A stretch of DNA of 44,434 nt from Chromatiales bacterium (GTDB lineage Bacteria; Pseudomonadota; Gammaproteobacteria; Chromatiales; Chromatiaceae): the NCBI GenBank assembly GCA_030145485.1, contig JAQYVP010000116.1, positions 1 through 44,434 of the forward strand, given 5' to 3'. A program made the translations under genes and the position numbers. Shown here piece by piece: positions 24,220-32,175 of the stretch (the stretch's first letter is position 1; each line of letters begins with the position of its first letter). The notes under the pieces are model-generated. The model saw nothing but the letters and a program-made list of their open reading frames with translations, did no database searches and had not been told where the DNA came from.

Positions 24220-24747
24220 CTACGAAAATTCTGCTTCCTCGATTACCTCAGGCATTTCCATGGATCGAAATTTCTCCACAACTCCATCGGGGAGCTTGTG
24301 AAGTGTTGCCTGGTGCAGGATGTCGGATTCCATGATAATCAGCGCCAGCACTGTCACCATCACCGGAAGAATTCCGACACCGCCAATGATGGCATAGGCC
24401 GCTACATCCTTCATGTCAAGATAGGTGATGCCGAGCCAGCCGAGGAGCGCGATCGAGAGCATAAACAGCAGCATGATGATGAAGATGTGGTTACGTGTTG
24501 CGGCTATCTGCCAGTGGCACATGACAAACCAGCTGTCGATCGTTTTAGATTTCTTCGCTCTCCACAGAATAAAAGTGATGAAAGCGAAAGAGAAAATTGG
24601 CATCATTGCCAGTAATTGAGGTGTGTCCTTGACCATTCCCAGAGAGGCGATGAACCACAGGATGTGGTTAGCGACCAGGTTGGTGAGAAAAATTTCGTGC
24701 GGGATTTTGGCCTTGCGGCTCTCTTCGTCGCTAATGTTGAATTTCAT
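24220..24747 (-). CDS. Membrane protein of unknown function, partner of 24744-24926
   Basis: From the ATG at 24747 the protein has 175 residues: a short charged N-terminus (MKFNISDEESRKAKIPHE), then four membrane helices near residues 22-40, 44-60, 88-108 and 115-138. A cytosolic tail is rich in Glu and Met (EKFRSMEMPEVIEEAEFS). Between helices 2 and 3 is a polar loop, WRAKKSKTIDSWFVMCHWQIA. I do not recognise a characterised family. Its start overlaps the stop of the upstream small gene by four bases (ATGA), so the two are translationally coupled and probably form one complex. Confidence 0.65.
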   Translation of the reverse strand: MKFNISDEESRKAKIPHEIFLTNLVANHILWFIASLGMVKDTPQLLAMMPIFSFAFITFILWRAKKSKTIDSWFVMCHWQIAATRNHIFIIMLLFMLSIALLGWLGITYLDMKDVAAYAIIGGVGILPVMVTVLALIIMESDILHQATLHKLPDGVVEKFRSMEMPEVIEEAEFS

Positions 24748-24926
24748 GATTTGTGTTGCTGTTTTTCGGCCTCTTCCAGCGCTTTCTTTTTCTCCTGGTT
24801 TTTCATGTAGAGGTAGACAACCAGGTTTTTGGACAAAAACATCACTGCCATAAAGCACAGGCCGATGAGCATTCCAAGCCAGGGTTTCTCTTGTAAGATT
24901 GTGATGAACCCGAGTGTATTACCCAT
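24744..24926 (-). CDS. Small single-helix membrane protein with coiled charged tail
   Basis: The 60-residue protein has one or two hydrophobic stretches (about residues 3-12 and 17-38) and then a highly charged helical tail, NQEKKKALEEAEKQQHKS. It is coupled to the following four-helix protein by an ATGA overlap. Size and layout resemble accessory subunits of membrane complexes, but I recognise no family. It lies directly next to a 150-bp inverted repeat element that also occurs at 31.4 kb. Confidence 0.6.
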   Translation of the reverse strand: MGNTLGFITILQEKPWLGMLIGLCFMAVMFLSKNLVVYLYMKNQEKKKALEEAEKQQHKS

Positions 24927-24963
24927 GCGAACAATCTCGTGATGAAAACGTGGATACTATACT

Positions 24964-25115
24964 CCCAGCAATTCCAAATGTAGAGAGATACTCACCACGA
25001 AGCACACGAAGGCATTTTTGTATCCAGTTGATTCTTCGTGATCTTCGTGTGCTTCGTGGTAAAAGTCTTTTAAGATGTTGGCGTTCCATATGGTGAATTG
25101 AGAATTGCTACTATA
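24964..25115 (-). repeat. CCACGAAG-type repeat element, copy 1
   Basis: This is the reverse complement of 31410-31566 over about 150 bp. Shared blocks, read on the minus strand, are AGTAGCAAT, TCTTAAAAGA-TTTTACC, CCACGAAGCACACGAAGA, CCTTCGTG, and GTGAGTATCTCTCTACATTT-GAATTGCTGGG. Each copy is itself palindromic: CACCACGAAGCACACGAAGG pairs with CTTCGTGTGCTTCGTGGT. The two copies flank the ccoNOQP/ccoG region in opposite orientation. Confidence 0.8.
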
Positions 25116-25186
25116 CTCCGGTTGAGGATGTGAATCAGGTGTAAAGTACCATCTGAATTGTATCTCGGTGTTGCGGGTTTAGTGAA

Positions 25187-25861
25187 ATGGATCGAAAATT
25201 TGGATTTGGTTTGCTGTTGTTTGCACTGGTGGCAATTGCTGTCGCTATTCTCTCACCTGGTGGGCGTACGGTAGACCCGAATCCCAGGTTGCCGTGGATG
25301 ATCGAGGTTGACGCACATGGAGAGAGCCATGTTTTCGGCTTGACTCTCGGGGAGAGCACCCTCGCCAATGCGCGTGAAGAATTTCAGGAGCAGGGCAAGA
25401 TGAACCTTTTTTTGTCACCACAGGGTGAATATGCCATCGAGGCCTATTTTCAGCGGCTTTTTCTCAGTGGGCTGCGTGCCGATATGGTGCTTTCACTGAA
25501 TGTCGGGCAGCAGCAGGCGGCGGAGATTTTTGAGCGTGGACTGCGGATCAGCAAGCTCGGCAGCGGCACAAAGAAGGTGGATATCACTATCCCGGATCAG
25601 GAACTGCTCGCCCAGGCAAAAGTTGCGCGGATCACCTATCTGCCGGCAACGGATCTTGATGAAAAAATCCTCAGGCGACATTTTGGGGAGCCGCAGCAGA
25701 AGCTGGGCGAGAAGAAGTCGGGCATCGTTCACTGGCTCTATCCGCACAAAGGGTTGGATATTGCCGTGAATCCTGATGGCAAGGAGGTGTTTCAGTATGT
25801 CAGGCCTGCGGAGTTCGAGGAGTTAATGAAGCCGCTCGACAATCAGAAAATTGCACAGTGA
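25187..25861 (+). CDS. Membrane-anchored protein of unknown function
   Basis: This 224-residue protein has one N-terminal hydrophobic helix (residues 6-22, FGLLLFALVAIAVAIL), probably an uncleaved signal anchor, followed by a soluble periplasmic domain of about 195 residues. Readable landmarks are GLTLGESTLANAREEFQEQG, a secondary-structure-rich middle part, and RRHFGEPQQKLGEKKSGIVHWLYPHKGLDI. The GLTLG-STL pattern and the late FGEP segment recall domains that compare stem and level elements in small periplasmic proteins, but I cannot name a family. It lies upstream of ccoN with a 407-bp gap, so it is probably not part of the oxidase operon. The start has no clear ribosome site. Confidence 0.65.
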   Translation: MDRKFGFGLLLFALVAIAVAILSPGGRTVDPNPRLPWMIEVDAHGESHVFGLTLGESTLANAREEFQEQGKMNLFLSPQGEYAIEAYFQRLFLSGLRADMVLSLNVGQQQAAEIFERGLRISKLGSGTKKVDITIPDQELLAQAKVARITYLPATDLDEKILRRHFGEPQQKLGEKKSGIVHWLYPHKGLDIAVNPDGKEVFQYVRPAEFEELMKPLDNQKIAQ

Positions 25862-26012
25862 TTGCTCAAGAAAACACATCCCGAATTTCTCGCTGTAATG
25901 TGCTGCGCTTCTTATTTACGCCCTGCGGCTCTTGCGTCGATATTGTTGGAGCATGGCGGCAGCCCATCCACCATCGATGGTGTGAAATAGCGTGATGCCT
26001 GTGTGGATTGAC

Positions 26013-26026
26013 TTGACTCAAATCAA
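26013..26026. promoter_or_regulatory. FNR/ANR-box-like site upstream of ccoN
   Basis: TTGACTCAAATCAA matches TTGAT-N4-ATCAA at nine of ten defined positions. cbb3 operons are classically induced by FNR/ANR at low oxygen. It lies 243 bp before the ATG, and about 160 bp before the candidate -10 box, which is distant for direct activation from that promoter. Confidence 0.5.
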
Positions 26027-26154
26027 GTGATTTTTAAAAACCCAATGATTTAAATTACTATTCCACCCATTAATATTATTTTTTTTATAAAAAAACATTA
26101 TGAAATCAAAGGTGTGGTGTCTTAACGGCATGGCTCATCGAGTTGTAAATTTTT

Positions 26155-26183
26155 TTTGGATGAAGCAGCCACGGGCGTATAAT
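26155..26183 (+). promoter_or_regulatory. Candidate sigma-70 promoter of ccoNOQP
   Basis: A perfect TATAAT at 26178-26183 stands 17 bp after TTTGGA (26155-26160), a weak -35. The start of transcription would fall about 80 bp before ccoN. Confidence 0.45.
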
Positions 26184-26268
26184 CGCCCTTGCTGTTAACT
26201 CCTTGTCCGGGGGCTATGCAGTCTAGAAAAAAACCTCAACTTCCATACCTTAACTAATAGGAGGGTCC

Positions 26269-27702
26269 ATGGACGCTTCAGCTGAGCAAAAGTACAACCT
26301 TAAAGTTGTGCGATGGTTTGTCGTCATGTCGGCGATTTACCTTTTAGTGGGCACGCTAGCAGGCACCTATATCGCCTCTGAACTGGCCTGGCCTTTTTTG
26401 AATTTTGATATACCCTATATCACCTTCGGGCGTTTGCGTCCTCTGCATACCAATGCCGTGATCTTCGCTTTCGGCGGATGTATCCTCATGGCGGCCTCCT
26501 ACTACACCGTACAGCGCACCTGCGGCACTCGCCTGTGGAGTGACAAGCTGGCGTGGTTCGTCTTCTGGGGCTGGAACCTGATTATCGTTGCAGCTGTCAT
26601 CACATTGCCGCTGGGTATCAACCAGTCAAAAGAGTATGCGGAGCTGGAGTGGCCCATCGACATTGCAATCGCCGTCGTGTGGCTGGTCTACATGTTCAAC
26701 TTCATCATGACCATGGTGATTCGCAAGAGCTCGCACATCTATGTGTCGAACTGGTTTTTCCTCGGCATGATGGTGATGATCACCTATCTGCACGTGGTGA
26801 ACTCGCTTGCAGTTCCTGTTAGTCTGACAAAATCCTACTCGCTGTTTGCAGGGGTTCAGGACGCCATGATCCAGTGGTGGTGGGGACATAACGCAGTTGG
26901 TTTCTATCTTACTGCTGGCTTCCTCGGCATCATGTATTACTTCGTGCCCAAGCAGGCAGGTCGTCCAGTCTACTCCTACCGCCTCTCGGTGATCCACTTC
27001 TGGGCGCTGATGTTCGGCTATGTATGGCTGGGTGCTCACCACCTGCAATATACTGCATTGCCAGACTGGACCGGTTCCCTGGGCGCCGCAGTCTCTATCG
27101 CCATGATCATTCCTTCATGGGGTGGCGCTGTCAACGGCATGATGACGCTCTCGGGCGCATGGGACAAGCTGCGCACCGACTATGTGCTGCGCTTTTTGAT
27201 CATGTCACTCGCATTCTATGCGATGTCGACATTCGAAGGCCCGATCATGTCGATCAAGACAGTCAATGCCTTGTCGCACTATACTGACTGGACTGTCGGC
27301 CACGTACACTCCGGCGCCCTTGGCTGGGTTGCCATGGTGGGCATCGGCGCGCTCTATCACATGATGAAGCACACCTTCCACGTCGAGATGTGGTCTACCA
27401 AACTGATCAATGCGCATTTCTGGACAGCTACCATCGGTACTGTTATCTATATTGTTGCCATGTGGGTTTCGGGCATCATGCAGGGCTTGATGTGGCGCGC
27501 CTACGATGAGTACGGTACTCTGGCATACACTTTTGCCGAGTCTGTCGAAGCGATGCATCCCTACTACGCAATGCGTGCAATCGGTGGCATGATCTTCGTG
27601 GTCGGCGTACTGCTGATGGTCTTCAACGTCTTGATGACAGTGCGTAAATCTGCTTCAGAAGGCAGCGTGCAAAAAGCACGTACTGCCACTGTTACTGCTT
27701 GA
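26269..27702 (+). CDS. ccoN: cbb3-type cytochrome c oxidase subunit I
   Basis: The 477-residue catalytic subunit has about 12 membrane helices. The metal ligands fall at the numbers known for other CcoN proteins: His60 ([15 protein letters not shown]) for low-spin haem b, CuB ligands His207 ([10 protein letters not shown]), His257 and His258 (LGAHHLQY), and Tyr251 (GYVWLG), which crosslinks to His207. It reduces O2 to water at very low oxygen while pumping protons. The ATG at 26269 follows TAGGAGGGTCC. It heads ccoNOQP; 14 bp separate it from ccoO. Confidence 0.97.
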   Translation: MDASAEQKYNLKVVRWFVVMSAIYLLVGTLAGTYIASELAWPFLNFDIPYITFGRLRPLHTNAVIFAFGGCILMAASYYTVQRTCGTRLWSDKLAWFVFWGWNLIIVAAVITLPLGINQSKEYAELEWPIDIAIAVVWLVYMFNFIMTMVIRKSSHIYVSNWFFLGMMVMITYLHVVNSLAVPVSLTKSYSLFAGVQDAMIQWWWGHNAVGFYLTAGFLGIMYYFVPKQAGRPVYSYRLSVIHFWALMFGYVWLGAHHLQYTALPDWTGSLGAAVSIAMIIPSWGGAVNGMMTLSGAWDKLRTDYVLRFLIMSLAFYAMSTFEGPIMSIKTVNALSHYTDWTVGHVHSGALGWVAMVGIGALYHMMKHTFHVEMWSTKLINAHFWTATIGTVIYIVAMWVSGIMQGLMWRAYDEYGTLAYTFAESVEAMHPYYAMRAIGGMIFVVGVLLMVFNVLMTVRKSASEGSVQKARTATVTA

Positions 27703-27716
27703 GAGAGGATCAGACA

Positions 27717-28427
27717 ATGACAAACAAAGTAAAACCCAAGGGTCTCCAGGAGAGATTCGAGGTCAATGCGTGGGCGCTGGTGATCGGTTTGATGCTGGTT
27801 CTCTCTGTTGGCGGCATCGTTGAGATCGTTCCGCTGTTCTTCATGGACAGCACCTTCGAGCACAACAAACATCCTGAGATTGTGTGGCAGCGGCAGGATG
27901 GCCAGACGCTCAAGGATCATAAAGCTGGTGATGGCGTGCGTCCCTACAGGGCGCTCGAGCTGGCGGGACGTGATGTCTATCAGCGTGAAGGCTGCTATCT
28001 GTGCCACTCGCAGATGATTCGCCCGTTCCGTGACGAAAAAGAGCGTTATGGTCACTACTCGCTGGCTTCCGAGTCAATGTATGACCACCCCTTTCAGTGG
28101 GGTTCGAAGCGCACCGGTCCGGATATGGCCCGTGTTGGTGGCAAGTATTCCGACAGCTGGCATCGCAAGCATCTGCGTGCGCCGCGTTCGGTGGTGCCTG
28201 AATCCGTCATGCCGAATTATCCCTGGCTGGTGGAGACTCCGCTGGACATGGATATTGCAGCGCGCATGGGTGCGATGAAGTTGATGGGCGTACCCTATAC
28301 CGAAGCTGATATTGCCGAGGGTCCTGCGGAGATGGAAGGCAAGAATGAGGAGGATGCACTGGTTGCCTTTCTTCAGGTATTGGGCACCATGGCCAAACTG
28401 GACGACAGCAAGGTTTACCGTGAGTAA
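27717..28427 (+). CDS. ccoO: cbb3-type cytochrome c oxidase subunit II (mono-haem)
   Basis: The 236-residue protein has an N-terminal membrane anchor (about residues 20-40) and a periplasmic cytochrome c domain with haem site Cys93-Cys96-His97 (CYLCHSQM). It shows conserved [26 protein letters not shown] and the Met-containing [13 protein letters not shown]. It passes electrons from CcoP toward the CcoN active site. A frame extension to 27699 overlaps ccoN, but the ATG at 27717 aligns with family starts. Its end overlaps the GTG of ccoQ by eight bases. Confidence 0.97.
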   Translation: MTNKVKPKGLQERFEVNAWALVIGLMLVLSVGGIVEIVPLFFMDSTFEHNKHPEIVWQRQDGQTLKDHKAGDGVRPYRALELAGRDVYQREGCYLCHSQMIRPFRDEKERYGHYSLASESMYDHPFQWGSKRTGPDMARVGGKYSDSWHRKHLRAPRSVVPESVMPNYPWLVETPLDMDIAARMGAMKLMGVPYTEADIAEGPAEMEGKNEEDALVAFLQVLGTMAKLDDSKVYRE

Positions 28428-28602
28428 ATTGAAAGAATACTTCTATACAGATTGGGAGGCGATGACTGCGTCTGACTGGGTCGGTATGATCCTTACAGTC
28501 GTTGTCTTCCTCCTGATGGTTGCTCTTTATTTCTACGTCCTGCGTCCAAAAAATCGGGAAAAGCTTGAAAAGCAGCGCTTTATCCCGATGGACGAAGATT
28601 GA
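28420..28602 (+). CDS. ccoQ: cbb3 oxidase small subunit CcoQ
   Basis: This 60-residue protein begins at a GTG (28420) that overlaps the ccoO stop. One membrane helix (about residues 23-44, [20 protein letters not shown]) is followed by a basic stretch ([13 protein letters not shown]) and the end IPMDED, typical of CcoQ, which stabilises the oxidase complex. The reading frame continues far upstream inside ccoO without function; position and the GTG define the gene. There is one helix and no cofactor site. Confidence 0.88.
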   Translation: MSKLKEYFYTDWEAMTASDWVGMILTVVVFLLMVALYFYVLRPKNREKLEKQRFIPMDED

Positions 28603-28622
28603 ATCAAATAGCGGAGAATACA

Positions 28623-29465
28623 ATGGCGGATAACAATCCATTTCCGGGTGAAAACAATACCGGACACATCTGGGACGACAATATACGCGAGCTCAGCAAC
28701 CCGCCTCCAGGCTGGTGGATGATCTCATTCTGGGCATCGATTGCCTTCTTTATCGGCTATGGTGTGCTCTATCCCTTCCTGCCGATTGGCGAGGAGCCGA
28801 CCAAAGGCATCCTCGGGTGGACGCAGATCGGCGAGTTCAACAAAGGTCTCGATGAAGTCAATGCGGTACGGGCGCCCTATGAAGCGAAGATCAAGGATCT
28901 GACTGCCAAACAGATCCTTGAGGATGACAGCCTGACGACTTATACCATCGCTTCTTCAAAGGTGCTTTTTGGTGATTTTTGTGCACCCTGTCATGGTGGT
29001 GGTGGTCAGGGTGGTCCTGAATATCCTGTGCTGGTTGATGATAACTGGCTCTATGGCGGCACGGTCGAGACCATCGAGCAGACGATTACCAACGGACGTA
29101 AAGCAACCATGACGGCGCATGCCAATATCCTCAAACCCGAGGAGATGGAAGCGCTGGTGAAATCCATCATGGATGGCAAGCCAACTGAAGAGCCTCTGTA
29201 TGCGGCCAAGGGCTGCATCGCCTGCCACGGCGCCGATGGCAAGGGGCTTCAGGTACTCGGGGCTGCAAATCTGACGGATAAAATCTGGCGTTTCCCGGCA
29301 CAAGATCAGGCAGAGAGTGTCAGGCATACCATCATGCATGGTGTCAACTTTGCCGGTGACCCCAAGACTCGCGAAGCGATCATGCCTGCATTTGGTGAGC
29401 GCCTCTCGAAAGATGATGTCAAGAAGCTTGCTGTCTACGTTTACAAGCTTGGCGCCGGTCAGTAA
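28623..29465 (+). CDS. ccoP: cbb3-type cytochrome c oxidase subunit III (di-haem)
   Basis: The 280-residue protein has a membrane helix at about residues 32-54 (WWMISFWASIAFFIGYGVLY) after the usual GHIWDDNIRELSNPPPGWW motif. Two cytochrome c domains follow, with haem sites Cys120-Cys123-His124 (CAPCH) and Cys198-Cys201-His202 (CIACH). It receives electrons from soluble c-type cytochromes. I start it at the ATG at 28623 (GGAGAATACA upstream) rather than an in-frame codon at 28599, which overlaps ccoQ. Electron donors may be shared with the iodate reductase pathway, but nothing in this sequence shows it. Confidence 0.96.
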   Translation: MADNNPFPGENNTGHIWDDNIRELSNPPPGWWMISFWASIAFFIGYGVLYPFLPIGEEPTKGILGWTQIGEFNKGLDEVNAVRAPYEAKIKDLTAKQILEDDSLTTYTIASSKVLFGDFCAPCHGGGGQGGPEYPVLVDDNWLYGGTVETIEQTITNGRKATMTAHANILKPEEMEALVKSIMDGKPTEEPLYAAKGCIACHGADGKGLQVLGAANLTDKIWRFPAQDQAESVRHTIMHGVNFAGDPKTREAIMPAFGERLSKDDVKKLAVYVYKLGAGQ

Positions 29466-29482
29466 ACCGGGCTTGTTACACA

Positions 29483-29505
29483 CTCTCCGGTGATGACCGG
29501 GGAGT
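29483..29505 (+). terminator. Hairpin between ccoP and the small peptide gene
   Basis: CTCTCCGGT-GATG-ACCGGGGAG forms a nine-pair stem with one G-T pair. There is no long T run (only ATTTA), so it may attenuate or protect the mRNA end rather than fully terminate. Confidence 0.45.
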
Positions 29506-29529
29506 ATTTATCAAGAGAGGAGAGTAATT

Positions 29530-29667
29530 ATGAACAAAGGTCTTGGTGATCCGGTTGCTTTGGGTTCTATTGCCGCTGTTATCGTCTGCATCGTTATTTT
29601 TGTTTATCTGATCAAGAAGATCGGCACTTTGATGAAGCAGGACGAAGAGGCTCACAAGAAAGATTAA
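29530..29667 (+). CDS. 45-residue membrane peptide at the end of the ccoNOQP operon
   Basis: The start ATG at 29530 has a clear AGGAGAG ribosome site, and the frame encodes 45 residues. One membrane helix (about residues 9-28, VALGSIAAVIVCIVIFVYLI) is followed by a charged tail, KKIGTLMKQDEEAHKKD. It is too short for ordinary ORF cut-offs. It sits 64 bp after ccoP and is closed by a strong terminator, so it is a fifth product of the oxidase operon. It is distinct from CcoQ. Possible roles are a cbb3 accessory subunit (CcoM-like) or a DUF3149-like small protein. Neither is proven. Confidence 0.7.
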   Translation: MNKGLGDPVALGSIAAVIVCIVIFVYLIKKIGTLMKQDEEAHKKD

Positions 29668-29811
29668 ATAATGCTTTCTTTTTCAGTATTAAAAATCAGG
29701 CATTTGTAGAGTGACAACAATGACAATAGAGAAGTGCTGGGTTGAGAGAAGTGCTGGGTTGATATTTTTCAATCGCCTGAATAAGGCATGATTTATTGGT
29801 ATAATGGTGCG

Positions 29812-29842
29812 AAGGGGAGATATTTATCTCCCCTTTTTTTTG
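29812..29842 (+). terminator. Intrinsic terminator of the ccoNOQP operon
   Basis: AAGGGGAGAT-ATTT-ATCTCCCCTT followed by a run of eight T. The perfect stem lies about 145 bp after the small peptide gene and before ccoG. Confidence 0.92.
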
Positions 29843-29920
29843 TGGTTTATCACTCTTTTGGAAGGGTGATAATCAAATGGACTGCTACACGAAAGCACAG
29901 CAATACTTTTACGGTGAGAG

Positions 29921-31363
29921 ATGATGGGCAGCAGCAATACTGACTCCGGCAGCGCCGACAAGGCACTCGATGACATCTACGATGATTATCAACAGTGGGA
30001 ACTCAATACCGGTGGCGAGACCATTCACGCTAAGCGCGTCAGCGGTTTCTGGCGCAATCTCAAGTGGTTGACCGGTTCGACCTGGTTGCTCTTTTTTCTC
30101 GGCTATTTCGTTCGCTGGGGCGACCGCCAGGCAGTTTTTTTTGATATTGGCAATCGCCAGTTCCATATTTTTAATTTCACCATCCTTCCCCAGGATTTCT
30201 GGATGCTGTCGCTGCTGCTGCTCTTTTTTGCCCTGCTGCTGGCTGCATCCACGGCGCTCTTTGGTCGGGTCTATTGCGGCTTCTTCTGTTTTCAGACCAT
30301 CTGGACCGATGTCTATACATGGATCGAGGAAAAGCTGGAGGGCGCACCGGCAAAGCGCCGCAAGATCGACAAGGCAAAAATGGACTTTACCAAATTCCGC
30401 ATCAAGTTTGTCAAGCATGCGTTGTGGCTGATCATTGGTTTTGTTACAGGTGTCAGTTTCGTCGCCTGGTTCTATGATGGCATTCAACTGTGGAAAGATA
30501 TCTTCAGTTTCCAGGTTGGATCGACAGCAATCATCACCATATCGATGTTTACTGTCGGCACCTATGTGCTGGCCGGATTTTTGCGTGAGCAGACCTGTTT
30601 CTGGCTGTGTCCCTATGCGCGCATCCAGGCTGTCATGATCGATACGACCTCGGCTGTGGTTACCTACGATTTTCATCGCGGAGAGCCGCGTGGCAGGATC
30701 AAAAAAGGTCAGTCTGAAGAGGAGCGCACCACAGGCGACTGTGTCGAGTGCCTGCAGTGTATCGCTGTGTGTCCGACGGGTGTGGATATTCGTCATGGTT
30801 CTCAGGAGGGATGCATCAACTGTGCCCTGTGCATCGATGCCTGTGATGCAGTGATGAAAAAGATCAATCGTCCGACCGGCCTGATTCGCTATGAATCCCT
30901 CGATGAGATCGAAGGCAAGGAGGCGCGTTCGCTATTCAAGCGTCCGCGTGTATGGATCTATGGCGCCATCATGTCGCTGGCGCTGCTTGGCATTGCGTAT
31001 GGACTGAGCACCATCGATGCCATCGAGCTGAAAGTACTGCATGACCGTCAGCCTCTGTTTGTTCTGCAGAGCGACGGCTCTATCCAGAATAAATATATAC
31101 TCAAGATTCTCAACAAGATCGATAAAGATGTCTCGGTCACGATTAGTGCAACCGGCCCCGAAGGATTGAAAATTATTGGTGCGGACAAACCGGTCAAGGC
31201 GCATCATGGAAAGATCAATCCGCACACTGTATTCGTCCGCGTTCCCGGTGAAAATCTCACCGCTGAAACCGAGCCTATCGTGTTTCGTATCGACACGGTT
31301 GCTACTGGTAAAGAGATATTTTTCAGTGATCGCGAGAGCATCTTTATTGGGCCAAGGCGTTGA
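29921..31363 (+). CDS. ccoG: Cytochrome c oxidase accessory protein CcoG (FixG/RdxA)
   Basis: This is a 480-residue polyferredoxin with about five membrane helices. In its central loop are two [4Fe-4S] motifs, CVECLQCIAVCP and CINCALCIDACD (about residues 271-307), each with the CxxCxxCxxxCP-like spacing. Upstream are GRVYCGFFCFQTIW and CFWLCPYARIQ, also conserved in CcoG. A C-terminal periplasmic Ig-like domain ends the protein. CcoG is thought to reduce copper for delivery to the cbb3 active site. The ATG at 29921 follows GGTGAGAG. It opens the ccoGHIS assembly cluster, but is separated from ccoH by 287 bp containing a repeat element. Confidence 0.96.
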   Translation: MMGSSNTDSGSADKALDDIYDDYQQWELNTGGETIHAKRVSGFWRNLKWLTGSTWLLFFLGYFVRWGDRQAVFFDIGNRQFHIFNFTILPQDFWMLSLLLLFFALLLAASTALFGRVYCGFFCFQTIWTDVYTWIEEKLEGAPAKRRKIDKAKMDFTKFRIKFVKHALWLIIGFVTGVSFVAWFYDGIQLWKDIFSFQVGSTAIITISMFTVGTYVLAGFLREQTCFWLCPYARIQAVMIDTTSAVVTYDFHRGEPRGRIKKGQSEEERTTGDCVECLQCIAVCPTGVDIRHGSQEGCINCALCIDACDAVMKKINRPTGLIRYESLDEIEGKEARSLFKRPRVWIYGAIMSLALLGIAYGLSTIDAIELKVLHDRQPLFVLQSDGSIQNKYILKILNKIDKDVSVTISATGPEGLKIIGADKPVKAHHGKINPHTVFVRVPGENLTAETEPIVFRIDTVATGKEIFFSDRESIFIGPRR

Positions 31364-31409
31364 TTTCCTGACGCAGTTGCTGTTCGGTCATGGTGTAAAT
31401 CGTGGTCAG

Positions 31410-31566
31410 AAGTAGCAATGCTCAATGTACCAATAAAGTGTCGATATCTTAAAAGATTTTTACCACGAAGCACACGAAGACCACGAAAAATCAACAGGTT
31501 ACAAAATTCCTTCGTGCTTTTCGTGTCCTTCGTGGTGAGTATCTCTCTACATTTAGAATTGCTGGG
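31410..31566 (+). repeat. CCACGAAG-type repeat element, copy 2
   Basis: This is the inverted partner of 24964-25115 (see there). It contains TTTTTACCACGAAGCACACG and TTCGTGTCCTTCGTGGTGAG, which can pair with each other. It separates ccoG from ccoH and splits an otherwise compact assembly operon. Confidence 0.8.
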
Positions 31567-31650
31567 CCAGAAGACCACTCCTGCATCTGGATTTCGGTAT
31601 TGCTGCAGGAGCGCTCTTCCGACCGCGATTCTTTTGTTACAGGTTTAGGT

Positions 31651-32175
31651 ATGTCAAACAAACAATCTGCTTTTCGCAGCCCCTGGGTCATCGGCTGGCT
31701 GGCTTTGCTGCTGTCGGTGCTGGCAATCAACATCACCTTTGTCACTCTTGCAGTGAAGACACCCCCAGGTCTGGTGGTGGATGATGCCTATGAGCGCGGC
31801 AAATATCTGCATGATAATATTCGCAAACGGGATGCGGAGAAGCCGAAGTGGAATACGCAGGTGAAGTTTGCAGGCGCAAAGAAATACATGGGCGACCTGA
31901 AAATCCCTGCTTACAACAAACCGGTGAAGCTGGACTACAAGGTTAGCGATCAACAGGGAGAAGCGGTTGAACCCCATAGCGTTACCTTTTACGCATATCG
32001 GAACTCTGATATAAAACAGGACTTTTCAGTTGCGATGACAAAGGTTGACGGCGGGCATTACCAGGCAGAGATCAGTTTTCCACTCAAGGGTGTGTGGGAT
32101 ACCTATGTTACGGCCACCACGGGTGTCGGCACTATTGAGCATAACACGGCGCAAATCATATTTGCCGAAGAGTAG
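31651..32175 (+). CDS. ccoH: FixH-family cbb3 assembly protein CcoH
   Basis: From the ATG at 31651 the protein has 174 residues. One N-terminal membrane helix (SPWVIGWLALLLSVLAINI, residues ~10-28) is followed by a periplasmic immunoglobulin-like FixH domain, including YERGKYLHDNIRKRD and YQAEISFPLKGVWDTYVTA. It helps early cbb3 assembly. A longer frame from 31600 would start inside the repeat region. Its TAG stop shares one base with the GTG start of ccoI, so the genes are coupled. Confidence 0.92.
   Translation: MSNKQSAFRSPWVIGWLALLLSVLAINITFVTLAVKTPPGLVVDDAYERGKYLHDNIRKRDAEKPKWNTQVKFAGAKKYMGDLKIPAYNKPVKLDYKVSDQQGEAVEPHSVTFYAYRNSDIKQDFSVAMTKVDGGHYQAEISFPLKGVWDTYVTATTGVGTIEHNTAQIIFAEE

Larger units (their letters stand above)
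25862..26268. promoter_or_regulatory. Upstream control region of the cbb3 oxidase operon
   Basis: A 407-bp gap without a gene. It contains an FNR/ANR-like site (26013-26026), a candidate -35/-10 pair (26155-26183) and a good ribosome site (TAGGAGG) immediately before ccoN. Confidence 0.55.
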
